From assembly GCA_918797485.1 (NCBI GenBank), contig CAKKNE010000001.1, positions 5,580,001 through 5,644,000 of the forward strand: a stretch of DNA of 64,000 bases, in the 5' to 3' direction. The translations under genes were made by a program, and so were the position numbers. Shown one piece after another: positions 53,082 through 61,579 of this stretch. Each line of letters begins with the position of its first letter. The first letter of the stretch is position 1. The notes under the pieces are model-generated. The model was not told the DNA's origin. It saw only the letters and a program-made list of their open reading frames with translations, and searched no databases. The DNA is from Pelagomonas calceolata (lineage: Eukaryota > Sar > Pelagophyceae > Pelagomonadales > Pelagomonadaceae).

Positions 53082-53921
53082 TTGCTCGCCATGCTGCGCC
53101 AGTCGACCATGCTCATGGCCCTAAGAGGCTTTGCCAGCGCTTTCTCTCCGTTCAAGAATTTAGGAGGCAAGCCCGTGCCCTTCGCGCCGATGCCGGGCTT
53201 TCCCGCGCGCGCCGTCGGCGTCGCCGATGTGCTGGCGTCTCCGAAATGGCCGGCGGAGTGGCCGTACTCGCCGCGCGATTTCATGCGGGGCGACGAGAGC
53301 CCGGACCCCTATTTTTACGATCAGCCGCGGTTCTGTTTTCATGTGGATGACGCTGCTGTTGCTGCTTTAACAGAGTTCTACGGCACGGCTTTGAGGGAGT
53401 GGGAGAAGCCCGCCATTCTCGACATCTGCGCGTCCCATGTTTCTCATTTCCCGACGGACATTGCTGACTTCGCTGGTAACAGAGTAGCGTTGGGTATGAA
53501 CGAGGAGGAGCTCAGGAACAACGGTCAGGTCGATTCGTACGTCGTCAAGGATCTCAATGAAGATCCGACGTTACCCTTCGAGGACAATTCGTTTGATGTG
53601 GTCACGAACGTCGTGTCCATCGACTACTTGACCAAACCCCTGGCGATCTGCAAGGAGATAAGACGCGTCCTCAAGCCCGGCGGGCAAGCATTGATGGCGT
53701 TGTCCAATAGATGCTTCCCGACGAAGGCCGTCGACATCTGGCTCCGTACGAACGACCTCGAGCACGTCTTCGTGGTTGGTAGTTATTTCCACTACGCGGG
53801 GGGCTTCAAGCCCCCGTCCGCTATCGAAGTGTCGCCGAACCAGGACCAGATCCCCTGGGCCGGCGGCCGGTCGCAGAATATTGCCTATTTAGCGGTCGTG
53901 CGGGCCGAGGTCGACAAGTAA
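53082..53921 (+). CDS. SAM-dependent methyltransferase with plastid-type leader
   Basis: 279 aa. The leader contains ALRGFASAFSPF, an ASAF motif for heterokont plastid import. The enzyme has ILDICASHVSHFP in place of the usual motif I glycines, VALGMNEEEL as the acidic strand end, LPFEDNSFDVVTNVVSIDYL and EIRRVLKPGGQALMALSNRC, the type-11 methyltransferase pattern. The altered motif I recurs in algal and plant members of this group. Substrate unknown. The stop is 17 bp from the convergent RRM gene. Confidence 0.75.
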   Translation: MLAMLRQSTMLMALRGFASAFSPFKNLGGKPVPFAPMPGFPARAVGVADVLASPKWPAEWPYSPRDFMRGDESPDPYFYDQPRFCFHVDDAAVAALTEFYGTALREWEKPAILDICASHVSHFPTDIADFAGNRVALGMNEEELRNNGQVDSYVVKDLNEDPTLPFEDNSFDVVTNVVSIDYLTKPLAICKEIRRVLKPGGQALMALSNRCFPTKAVDIWLRTNDLEHVFVVGSYFHYAGGFKPPSAIEVSPNQDQIPWAGGRSQNIAYLAVVRAEVDK

Positions 53922-53938
53922 CAGCACATTTAGTAAAA

Positions 53939-55087
53939 CTAGGCGGGGAGGAAGAAGCGACCGGGGTGTGTGCGACCTCTCCCTCGTCCTCGTCCTCGTC
54001 CCCGCCCCCCTTTGCCTCGACCCTTGCCCTTGCCCCTGCCGCGGCCGCCGTCCGCGCCCTTGCCCCGGCCACGACCGCGACCCTTGCCCGGCGCGGGAGG
54101 CTTCTCCTTCGAGTGCTTGAGCAGGCCCATCAAATAAACCGACGCCGAGCCGATCCCCGGCCGCCCCATGCGCTTCACACATTTGGAAAGAGCGTCGACG
54201 ACCTCGCCCTCGGAAAACTCGCGCATGTACGACCGGCACCTTTGATCGACGTCCGCGCGGCCCAGTTTATCGGGCGCCGCTGCCACGCTCTGGTCGATCA
54301 GCGCGTCGACGTGCGCCGCGGTGAGGCGGTAGGCCGGCGCGTCCGCCGCGGCGTTCCGGAGCACGCCGAGCGCGTAAGCATTGGGGTTCTCGACGACCGC
54401 GTCGCCACCAAGGGCCTTGGCCACGTCCCTACAGACGCGGCAGGCCACGCGGTAGCCCGCGTTTTGTAGTGCTTTCTTGACGCCGCCGTCGAGCACCCCA
54501 TCCAAGCCCTTCTCCACGATATATGAATCGACGGCCTGGGCGTCGGCGGAGCCCTTCTTCTCCTTCGCCGCCGCCGTGCGCCTTCCTGTGTCGTCGTGGT
54601 CGGCGTCGAGCGGCTTTATTTGGACGGCGCGGCCATTGATTGTATACGTCGTCGCCGCCGCCGTTGTCGCGTCGTCCGCCGTATCATACACAGCGTAGGC
54701 CAGGCCCGCGTGCTTGCGGTTATTAGCAGAAGCGGCCTGATCCGTCACGAGCCGCACGGTCGGCCGGCGCCCGTCCACCGCCAGCGCTTCGGCGACGGCG
54801 CTCGCGTCGGCCTCGTACGAGAGCTGCGTCACGACGAGCGTGAGGGCACGCTGGTCGCGCCAGCGCGGCTTCTTCTTCTTCTTCTTTGCCGGTGCGTCCG
54901 CCGGCGCTGGCGGCACGGCCCCTGCTACCGGCTGGGCCTCGGCGGCTGGCGGCGCGGCGTCGGCTTCGCGCCGTTTCTTCTTCTTCTTGTCTTTTTTCTT
55001 GCGTTTTGCATCGTCTGGCAGTGCTGCGGCGTCTGGCGATGCATCGTCGTCGCGGCGTCGCTTCTTTTTCTCTTCCCCCTTTGCCAT
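53939..55087 (-). CDS. RRM and RG-rich RNA-binding protein
   Basis: About 382 aa starting MAKGEEKKKRRRDDD. A Lys-rich head is followed by an RRM-like fold (ALTLVVTQLSYEADASAVAE, HAGLAYAVYDTADDA, INGRAVQIKPL), then a helical domain with paired cysteines (YRVACRVCRDVAKALGG; CRSYMREFSEGEVVDALSKC), and a long RG/KG-rich tail (GRGRGKGADGGRGRGKGKG). Probably a nucleolar or mRNA-binding protein. The frame stays open upstream into a CTAG palindrome, which argues for the downstream start. Confidence 0.65.
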   Translation of the reverse strand: MAKGEEKKKRRRDDDASPDAAALPDDAKRKKKDKKKKKRREADAAPPAAEAQPVAGAVPPAPADAPAKKKKKKPRWRDQRALTLVVTQLSYEADASAVAEALAVDGRRPTVRLVTDQAASANNRKHAGLAYAVYDTADDATTAAATTYTINGRAVQIKPLDADHDDTGRRTAAAKEKKGSADAQAVDSYIVEKGLDGVLDGGVKKALQNAGYRVACRVCRDVAKALGGDAVVENPNAYALGVLRNAAADAPAYRLTAAHVDALIDQSVAAAPDKLGRADVDQRCRSYMREFSEGEVVDALSKCVKRMGRPGIGSASVYLMGLLKHSKEKPPAPGKGRGRGRGKGADGGRGRGKGKGRGKGGRGRGRGRGRGRTHPGRFFLPA

Positions 55088-55246
55088 TGCAGGCAGGCAG
55101 TGCAGTGAGTGTGTTACGCGCGGCTGCGCGCTGCGAATCGCTGGCGAGCTTTTGGCTCTGCACTCGCAGTGCAATGACGTGTTCTCTCTGTGATTTTGAG
55201 CAGCGATGGGGTTCAATTCAGCGATTTGACCCTTGCCAAGTCTTGA

Positions 55247-55277
55247 GCTAGCGGCCTGTAAGACACTAGCAAGCAAG
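55247..55277 (-). promoter_or_regulatory. CTAG palindrome promoter element, copy 8
   Basis: GCTAGCGGCCTGTAAGACAC then TAGCAAGCAAG, 160 bp upstream of the RRM gene start. Confidence 0.6.
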
Positions 55278-55466
55278 CTGCCTTAAACGGAAGCGTAAGG
55301 CGCAAGACGGGGGCGGGCCGCAGGAGTGCGGGGAGAGGGCTGCTGCGCACGGCGACGCGTAGGCGACGAGGGGACGCGGGGAACGGCGGTCGCGAAAAGG
55401 CAAAAGGAAGGCGCAGCCCAAAACACGCGCGAGGCTGCCGTCTTTTGTGTCTTCGGTGGGTAGGGT

Positions 55467-55482
55467 GGTTTTTAGAAAAACC
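55467..55482 (-). terminator. histone H2B 3' stem-loop
   Basis: On the minus strand GGTTTTTCTAAAAACC forms a 6-bp stem with a 4-nt loop and is followed by ACCC, the animal/plant histone mRNA 3' signal. It lies 72 nt past the H2B stop. Confidence 0.8.
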
Positions 55483-55554
55483 GGGTGTAATGTGGGTGCC
55501 GTCGTCACAAGAGCGTATCGCAGCGCGAGCTGCTACTCAGACGGCAGTGAGCGC

Positions 55555-55905
55555 TTACGAGCTCGAGAACTTGGTGACGGCCTTGGTGCCCTCGGACACG
55601 GCGTGCTTGGAGAGCTCGCCCGGGAGCATGAGGCGGACGGACGTCTGGATCTCGCGGGACGAGAGCGTCGCCTTCTTGGAGAAGCGGCACAGCTTGGAGG
55701 CCTCGAGGGCGATGCGCTCGAAGATGTCGTTGATGAACGAGTTCATGATCGACATGCCCTTCTTGGAGATGCCCGTGTCCGGGTGCACCTGCTTGAGCAC
55801 GCGGTAGATGTACGTCGAGTACGACTCCGTGCGCGACTTCTTCTTCTTGGCGCCGCCGGCCTTCTTGGGGGCTTTCGCCGACTTCTTGGAGGGGGTCTTG
55901 GCCAT
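55555..55905 (-). CDS. H2B: Histone H2B
   Basis: 116 aa. A Lys-rich tail ([20 protein letters not shown]) is followed by the fold: [40 protein letters not shown] and the end [20 protein letters not shown]. All core features of H2B are present. It is divergent from H2A with 247 bp between starts. Intronless, replication-type gene by its 3' stem-loop. Confidence 0.98.
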   Translation of the reverse strand: MAKTPSKKSAKAPKKAGGAKKKKSRTESYSTYIYRVLKQVHPDTGISKKGMSIMNSFINDIFERIALEASKLCRFSKKATLSSREIQTSVRLMLPGELSKHAVSEGTKAVTKFSSS

Positions 55906-55920
55906 GTTGCTGGTGGTGTT

Positions 55921-56141
55921 GTTTTTTTTCCGATGTGTTGGTGTGGAGGGCAGCCCGCTGGAGCGCACACATTTCCGGGGCGCGGGCGAGCCGCTAACTT
56001 TTGGCGACGAATGAAATTGTGACCCTAGTATCTGGTCGCAAAATGATTCGTCGCCAAAAATTAGCGGCGCGCTGACGCCCCGGAAATGTGTGCGCTCCAG
56101 CGGGCTGCCTCTCCACTCCAACACATCGGAAAAAAAACACC
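55921..56141. promoter_or_regulatory. mirror-image bidirectional histone promoter
   Basis: Arm 55921-56012 is repeated, inverted, at 56046-56141 at roughly 85-90% identity, around a 33-bp spacer. Conserved blocks are GGCGACGAAT, CCGCTAA, CCGGAAATGTGTGCGCTCC, AGCGGGCTGCC and TTTTTTCCGATGTGTTGG. Each arm reaches to 12-15 bp of its histone ATG, so both promoters and 5' UTRs are the same sequence. Confidence 0.9.
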
Positions 56142-56152
56142 CCCAAAACATC

Positions 56153-56542
56153 ATGTCTGGCAAAGGAAAAGGTGGCCGCGGCAAGGGCAAGTCCAAGTCC
56201 AGCGGCTCGACGTCGTCGGCGTCCAAGGCTGGCCTCCAGTTCCCGGTGGCGCGCCTCAACCGCTACCTCCGCAAGGGCAAGTACGCCTCGCGCGTCGGCG
56301 TCGGTGCCGGTGTCTACATGGGCGCCGTCCTCGAGTACCTCTGCGCCGAGATCCTCGAGCTCGCGGGCAACGCCGCGCGCGACAACAAGAAGACGCGCAT
56401 CGTGCCGCGCCACATCCAGCTCGCCGTCCGCAACGACGAGGAGCTCAACAAGCTCCTGGGCTCGGTCACGATCGCGTCCGGCGGTGTTCTCCCGAACATC
56501 CACGCCACGCTTCTCCCCAAGAAGTCGGCGTCCAAGAAGTAA
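56153..56542 (+). CDS. H2A: Histone H2A
   Basis: 129 aa. [20 protein letters not shown], then [40 protein letters not shown] and [20 protein letters not shown], ending [20 protein letters not shown]. The end lacks the SQ(E/D) motif of H2A.X, so this is canonical H2A. Intronless; replication-type 3' stem-loop. Confidence 0.98.
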   Translation: MSGKGKGGRGKGKSKSSGSTSSASKAGLQFPVARLNRYLRKGKYASRVGVGAGVYMGAVLEYLCAEILELAGNAARDNKKTRIVPRHIQLAVRNDEELNKLLGSVTIASGGVLPNIHATLLPKKSASKK

Positions 56543-56601
56543 GCGTCTCGCTTGCTGACTTCGGCGGCCGCTCCCACGAGCGCGCCAACATCATCTTACC
56601 C

Positions 56602-56617
56602 GGTTTTTACAAAAACC
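56602..56617 (+). terminator. histone H2A 3' stem-loop
   Basis: GGTTTTTACAAAAACC, a 6-bp stem with a 4-nt loop, followed by ACCC, 59 nt past the H2A stop. About 40 bp around it match, inverted, the H2B 3' flank. Confidence 0.8.
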
Positions 56618-56676
56618 ACCCTACTACCGAAGCTCATCCTGTTGATGACTTGACGCGCCCGTCGCCCCGCGCCTGT

Positions 56677-56807
56677 GCTAGTGGCCCTGGGGTGCTAGGA
56701 TACGCACAACTGGGGGTACACCCAGGGTGTGGGTGTAACACCCAGGTGCTGGGGGTACCCCGGTGTACCCCCAGTCGTGCGTATCCTAGCACCCCAGGGC
56801 CACTAGC
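56677..56807. repeat. 131-bp near-perfect inverted repeat (hairpin), MITE-like
   Basis: Arms 56677-56721 and 56763-56807 pair at 44 of 45 bases and start GCTAGTGGCCCTGGGGTGCT. The 41-bp loop itself contains smaller repeats of CACCC/GGGTG. An outer CTTGACGC (56649-56656) and GCGTCAAG (56806-56813) also pair, with a 20-bp offset on the left. Non-coding. Confidence 0.85.
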
Positions 56808-56840
56808 GTCAAGCGCCTTCAAAAATAATACACACCGAGC

Positions 56841-58019
56841 TTAGGCCCCACTAATCATCGCCGCCGCGCCGAGCGCCGCGGCGCGCCGCCGCCGCCGCGC
56901 GCCGCGGCCCGGCCTTATATCGTCGTCGAGGAGGAGGTACTGGCGGTCGTCCTCGAACGGCTTCTCGGAAAGCTTCTCGAAGGCCGCGATGCGCTTTCTA
57001 ATACTAGAGACCACTCGCTTCGTCTCGCACGGCTCCGAGTCGTCCGATGATGAATCACCCGCCTGGACGCTCAACACGTCCAACTCCGCGGTGAGGATCA
57101 CTTCCTCCGCCAGACAATTCCCGCAGAGCGCCGTCTTCTGCTCGCGCACGGCCGCGATTTTGAGGGAATCTAAAGCTAACGGCGCGAGGGCGTGGCCCAG
57201 CTTCGCGGCTTGGGCCGCTTGGCCTGCCGCCGCGGCCAACGCCGCGCGCCGGTCTCCCTCTTTATTTTCTGTGGAGAGTAAGCTACAAAGCTTCATCCTC
57301 GCTTCGCCCTCCAACCTGCCCTTCTGCGCCGCTAGTATTTCGAAGCAGCGTCTTGCTGTTGTCTTGTCCGGCGGGCCGCAGACCCCATTAAAGCACGCCG
57401 TGCCCAGCTTCAGGAGCGCCGCGGGGCAATGTAAAGCTGCCGCCTTGCCTAGCGTCTCTCGTGCTTTGGGATCCTCCCTTTGTAGTTCATCAAGCCCTCG
57501 GTTGCACAGCGACTCGCGATCGCCTCTGGCGATGGCGATGTCGCGCAATCGAAGCGCCTCGTTCGGATTTTGTGGAATGCCCTCGCCCCGCATATGGTGG
57601 CCGCTCAACAGATTCAAGGCCTGGCCCGCGTCCTGCTCATTGATCTGGATCCTTTGTTCGAGCCGCTCCAACGCCTCGGTCGTCGTCTCGCAAGGCTTAA
57701 CTCCACAAAAACCGCACCGATGGTCTTTGTGTTTGCGACCACATTCCACGCAACACGTTTTACCGCAGCAGCTATTATATACAATGTCTCTCACGTCCTC
57801 GGGCAAATCACAAGCGCACGTCGCGCACGTCTTCGGTTTGACATTTCGCGGAATTTGGGGGATGACGGGTTTGGGCACCGGTTTCTTCGGTATGGCACAA
57901 GCCGGCGCGTGCCGCTTCCAGTCGTCGCGCTGGCAGTCCCTGCTACAGTACCAGGGCCCCTTGCAGCGGCCACATCTTAACTTCGCCGGCTCGGCGCAGA
58001 GGAAGCAGTAGGAGGGCAT
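56841..58019 (-). CDS. MYND zinc finger, Cys-rich and Sel1-repeat protein
   Basis: 392 aa. The N-terminus is a MYND finger (CFLCAEPAKLRCGRCKGPWY, CSRDCQ, HAPAC). Next a second Cys cluster (CATCAC, CCGKTCCVECGRKHKDH, CGFC) resembles the RING-like domain common in heterokont Sel1 proteins. Sel1-like repeats follow (ALNLLSGHHMRGEGIPQNPN, LLKLGTACFNGVCGP), then an acidic Ser-rich end. Role unknown; a protein-binding adaptor is likely. Confidence 0.8.
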   Translation of the reverse strand: MPSYCFLCAEPAKLRCGRCKGPWYCSRDCQRDDWKRHAPACAIPKKPVPKPVIPQIPRNVKPKTCATCACDLPEDVRDIVYNSCCGKTCCVECGRKHKDHRCGFCGVKPCETTTEALERLEQRIQINEQDAGQALNLLSGHHMRGEGIPQNPNEALRLRDIAIARGDRESLCNRGLDELQREDPKARETLGKAAALHCPAALLKLGTACFNGVCGPPDKTTARRCFEILAAQKGRLEGEARMKLCSLLSTENKEGDRRAALAAAAGQAAQAAKLGHALAPLALDSLKIAAVREQKTALCGNCLAEEVILTAELDVLSVQAGDSSSDDSEPCETKRVVSSIRKRIAAFEKLSEKPFEDDRQYLLLDDDIRPGRGARRRRRAAALGAAAMISGA

Positions 58020-58432
58020 CGTTTTTGGCCTCGCCGGGCAGCCCTTTCGAGCCCGATTGGCGCTGGGCAGCCTTTTGGTGCTTTTTTCCAGGCTTGCTAG
58101 TGTCTTACTGACGCTAGCAAGCGCCGTTGGCGTGCTGCAGATTTGTGGCTACTGCGAGCTTCCAGGCGCGTAGCTGCAGCTCGGAGGAGAGCTTAGTGAG
58201 GCCTTGTGCGGAAGAGAAGGAGAATCCGGGCTTCAAGCGACCGCCACGCGCTGCACAGCAACAGTTAGGCTTACCCCAGCGAAACCGCCGTGCAGCGACC
58301 GCGAGGTGCTGCTATCAGCCCGGAACTTGCATCGCCAGCCCTGCCGCGCTGCGCCGCAACCGCTGCGCACGTTATCGACGCCGGCGCCGCGTTCGTCGTG
58401 GGAGCCGTTCCGACGACGCGCACGTTATAGAG
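58020..58432. other. 413-bp divergent promoter region with CTAG palindrome
   Basis: The plus frame is open through it to 58127, but the ATG at 58433 begins the protein-like part. It contains the palindrome at 58093-58122. Confidence 0.5.
58093..58122 (+). promoter_or_regulatory. CTAG palindrome promoter element, copy 9
   Basis: CTTGCTAGTGTCTTACTGAC then GCTAGCAAGC, the most symmetrical copy: CTTGCTAG pairs exactly with CTAGCAAG. It is 74 bp upstream of the MYND gene. Confidence 0.7.
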
Positions 58433-59431
58433 ATGGCCGACGACGCCGCCGGCGCGTCGTGGGAGGAGCAGAAGGCCAAGTGGGGCGCGCGCGGCGCGCG
58501 CGGCATGCGCACCTGCGCGCCGGGCCGGGAGTGCCTCGCCGACGGCCGCACGGGCCGCCAGGCCCTCGAGGACGTTGGTGGGAATGAGGCGCCCGAGGAC
58601 GCGTTCGTCCGCGGCCTCGCCGAGGCGCGCGCGGAGAAGGAGCGGCGGCGCGCGAGCCGCGGCGGCGAGGGCTCGCGCGCGAGCCAGCGGCGCCGCAAGC
58701 GCGCCGGCGCCGGCGGCGCGGCCGCCGCGTCGGCGCCCGCGCCCGCGCCCGCTCGCGCCCCGGCGCCCGCGCCCGCTGCAGCGGCGCGCAAGCCGGTGCC
58801 CGCCGCGAAACCACGCGCGACGCCGCGCCCTCAAAAACGCCGGAGCGGCGAGACCGCGGGCGACGCGGACAAGCCGAAGCGCGCGCGCAAGTCGTCCGTC
58901 TCGGCCGGCGTGTCGTCGCTCTTCCTCACGTCGCCGACGACGCACACGCACGCGCAGTCGGCCGCCGCCGCGGCGCCGCGGAACCTGGGCGAGGGGCTCT
59001 GGGTGCGCGACACCGCCGCGGGGACCGGCGCCTCCGCCGAAGCGGGCGCGACGGTGGCCGTGCTCTACACGTGCCGGCTCCACGCGACGAACAAGCGCGT
59101 CGACCACCGGTCGAACCCGAACTCGCCCTTTACGTTCATCCTGGGCCGCGGCGCCGTCGTCGAGGGTTTGGATCGCGGGCTCGAGGGCATGGCTGTGGGT
59201 GGGGAACGGGAGCTCGTCGTGCCGGCGCACCTCGGCTACGGCGCCGCCGGCGCGCCGCCGAAGATCCCGCCCGACGCGGCCTTGCACTTCGCCATCAAGC
59301 TCCTGCGCGTCGGCGACGGCGAGGACGCCGCGAAGGGCGGCAAGCGCCGGCGCGCGCGCGGCGCGCGGGGCGGCGCCCGCGCGGCGAAGAAGAAGCTGGC
59401 CGCGAAGCTGCGCGCCGCGGGCGAGAAGTGA
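58433..59431 (+). CDS. nuclear FKBP-type peptidyl-prolyl isomerase
   Basis: 332 aa. The C-terminal 110 residues are an FKBP domain: LGEGLWVRDTAAGTGASAEA, VAVLYTCRLHATNKRVD, SPFTFILGRGAVVEGLDRG, HLGYGAAGAPPKIPPDAALH. The tryptophan at the bottom of the active site is Leu and the FD pair is VD, so rapamycin-type binding may be weakened. Before it come an Ala/Pro linker and basic clusters, and after it an RR/KK-rich tail, as in nuclear FKBPs of the FKBP39/Fpr3 type that act on histones. Confidence 0.85.
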   Translation: MADDAAGASWEEQKAKWGARGARGMRTCAPGRECLADGRTGRQALEDVGGNEAPEDAFVRGLAEARAEKERRRASRGGEGSRASQRRRKRAGAGGAAAASAPAPAPARAPAPAPAAAARKPVPAAKPRATPRPQKRRSGETAGDADKPKRARKSSVSAGVSSLFLTSPTTHTHAQSAAAAAPRNLGEGLWVRDTAAGTGASAEAGATVAVLYTCRLHATNKRVDHRSNPNSPFTFILGRGAVVEGLDRGLEGMAVGGERELVVPAHLGYGAAGAPPKIPPDAALHFAIKLLRVGDGEDAAKGGKRRRARGARGGARAAKKKLAAKLRAAGEK

Positions 59432-60375
59432 CTGCTCTACGCGGTCCGTTAATAAGCTCTAACCTTAGCTGACGCGTTGATTCGGGGGGTGGTGGTGGTC
59501 TCTCTTACCTCTTGACGTGGTCATGGGCGCCGTCGACGTGATCGCGCCGGCGGCGCAGAAGGCCCTCTTCAGAAGAACGACTTGTTCTCGTAGGTGCGGA
59601 TGGCCAGATAAAGATGTTCACGTCCCAAGCGTGGGCAGCCAAAAGTACCCTTCTCGTGGTGTAGATGTCATATACTCGTAATTGACTATCGGTGGGGTAG
59701 TATGGGGTCCAACAAGACCGCTATCACGATTACTGGGGGGCCTCGGGTAATTGACGTTTTTGACGGGAATGGGGCGCGATCGGGTCCAAATTGCACACTT
59801 TTTTCGGGGGCGGATCGGCTCCTGGAGGGCTCTCGGGGTAGGTCTGGTAGTGGGTAGTCGCCTGTGCCGCATACGCCATCGATGCGGCGGCTTAGTGCTC
59901 TCGGGGAGCTCTGGAAGCCATTACCAAGTAATTCATGCTAAATCTCCGTGGTCTGCTGAGAGAAATCGGCCAAAAAGGCTTGAAGCGCCGGCGTATGCGG
60001 TGTAGGCGCTTGCACGTGTATAGCATCGACCCTCACCCAGAGAGACCTCTTTGGCAGGGATTGACAGGATTCCACCGGCGCGGCCGCCATGGACCATGGA
60101 GGCGTCGTCGGCGCGATATTCAAAAAGCAGCTTTTTCGGCCCCCAGTACGTGTCCCATTGATCTCTTTGGACCATTAGCGAACTGAACGGTGCTCAAACG
60201 GCTGCAGGTCGTGTTTGCTTTTGCTTGCTAGTGCCTTACATGGCCGCTAGCTCGGCCGGCCATCGACAAAAAAACGACCTAAGTGGTGCAAATAAATGCA
60301 TAGAAAGCTGTGACGCGTTGCAGCTGTGACCCGCGCGCTGGCGGGCTGCAACCTACAGCGTTGCCACACAGCAGG
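59432..60375. other. 940-bp stretch, mostly non-coding, possible coding relic
   Basis: Lower GC than its neighbours. Around 59512-59592 a short run reads VDVIAPAAQKALF and, two bases out of frame, KNDLFS-stop, which looks like the end of a dead gene copy. The rest has no supported frame. The CTAG palindrome lies at 60224-60252, close to the next gene. Confidence 0.45.
60224..60252 (+). promoter_or_regulatory. CTAG palindrome promoter element, copy 10
   Basis: CTTGCTAGTGCCTTACATGG then CCGCTAGCT, 124 bp upstream of the next gene start. Confidence 0.6.
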
Positions 60376-61557
60376 ATGATGCTGCCGGCGCTCCGCAGAG
60401 CCTGCACTGCTTCACGGCTCCGCCTCGCCTCGCGCTACGCATCGGATTTCGGTAGGCGAAATGGCGGTGCCATCGCGAACAAGGCGTCAATCCTCTCAGA
60501 CGTCGACGACGCGCTGACGGGCGGGCGACCGCCAGACCTCGAAGTGCTGCTCGCCGATCATCTGACAGCGGTGGACTCGCCGGCGGCTGAATGGGCGCAC
60601 ACGCTCTTCCTGCGCTACGGCCACGTGTCCGTCCGATACACGACGTCAGATGGCCGGCAACGCGTCATGAACATTCTCGGAGGCGTCGAGGGCGCCGACA
60701 TGGTGAATATGGTGGAGCCAAGCGATTATCTCTACGGCACCCATGGCTGGGACACGTACGCGCAGCAGGGCGGCGCCTACAACCGCGACTTCGTGGGCGT
60801 CCGAGTGGAGCGGTGTGCACCGGGCGCCATCGACGCTTTGCACGCGTATTACGAGGCCCTGAACAAGCGCTCGCACATCGAAGACGGGGGCGCGCAGTTC
60901 CAGCTCGTCGACGCGCGGCTCTCGACGTTGGCAGCGCAATTGCCGCCGCCGCTCGGCCGGCTGGTCGCGGGCGCGGCTGGTCAGCTGAAGAACGCGACGG
61001 AGTTCCTCGTGCGCGGGAAGCGGTCCGCACCCGGGGCGAAGGCGCATCAAATCGTGGCCGACGAGTTTCGTCATGCCAGAAAGACCGCGGGCAACTGCGC
61101 GCAGTGGACGTCTTCAGGAATAGTATTTGCCGGGCTAATCCCCCGCACGCGCTTGTTCCCGAAATCTATTCTCATCGACTTGCTGGAGAGCGAGACGCGG
61201 CACGGGCGCGAAAAGAACGTGCACGTTATATTATACGAGCACGTCAAGGCCGCGCCGCCGTACCTCGAGGGCTTCCGGTTCAAGCGACCGGCGTTCGTGC
61301 ATCCGCTCTCGCCGGCACGAAATCTGATTTACTCAAATATGCGAGACTTCGCCGATATTATCGTGAGCGTGAAGGACGAGAGGGCAGTCGTCGACAGGAT
61401 GAAGAGCCCGCGCCGGCCGCCACCCTGGCTTCCCATGTGGCGCGCCGCGTCGGTCGGCGGCCCGACTTTGATACTCGTCGGCGCCGTCGACCACATCGGG
61501 CCCATGGGCCCCGTCGCCGCCGCGGTGTGGCTCGGGATGTGTTGGTGGTTGTATTAA
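60376..61557 (+). CDS. organelle-targeted papain-like protein of unknown function
   Basis: 393 aa with a basic, Ser/Arg/Leu-rich presequence (MMLPALRRACTASRLRLASR). YGHVSVRYTTSDGRQRVMNI and, later, GNCAQWTSSGIVFAGLI place a His and a Cys as in DUF4105/NlpC-type thiol enzymes; the family with these two blocks is conserved in plants and algae. Also present is YNRDFVGVRVERCAPGAIDA. The C-terminus is hydrophobic (LILVGAVDHIGPMGPVAAAV). Activity is inferred only from the two motifs. The stop is 22 bp from the convergent aminotransferase gene. Confidence 0.6.
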   Translation: MMLPALRRACTASRLRLASRYASDFGRRNGGAIANKASILSDVDDALTGGRPPDLEVLLADHLTAVDSPAAEWAHTLFLRYGHVSVRYTTSDGRQRVMNILGGVEGADMVNMVEPSDYLYGTHGWDTYAQQGGAYNRDFVGVRVERCAPGAIDALHAYYEALNKRSHIEDGGAQFQLVDARLSTLAAQLPPPLGRLVAGAAGQLKNATEFLVRGKRSAPGAKAHQIVADEFRHARKTAGNCAQWTSSGIVFAGLIPRTRLFPKSILIDLLESETRHGREKNVHVILYEHVKAAPPYLEGFRFKRPAFVHPLSPARNLIYSNMRDFADIIVSVKDERAVVDRMKSPRRPPPWLPMWRAASVGGPTLILVGAVDHIGPMGPVAAAVWLGMCWWLY

Positions 61558-61579
61558 ATAAGTACTGTTACACAAAATT

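Larger units (their letters stand above)
55088..55554. other. upstream region of the RRM gene and 3' flank of histone H2B
   Basis: It contains the CTAG palindrome (55247-55277) and, nearer H2B, the histone 3' stem-loop (55467-55482). No gene. Confidence 0.5.
56543..56840. other. 300-bp flank with histone stem-loop and long hairpin
   Basis: It holds the H2A stem-loop and a 131-bp hairpin between the H2A and MYND genes. Confidence 0.6.

Noticed and set aside
55447-56022. Plus-strand frame opposite H2B
   Set aside because: Antisense of histone H2B.
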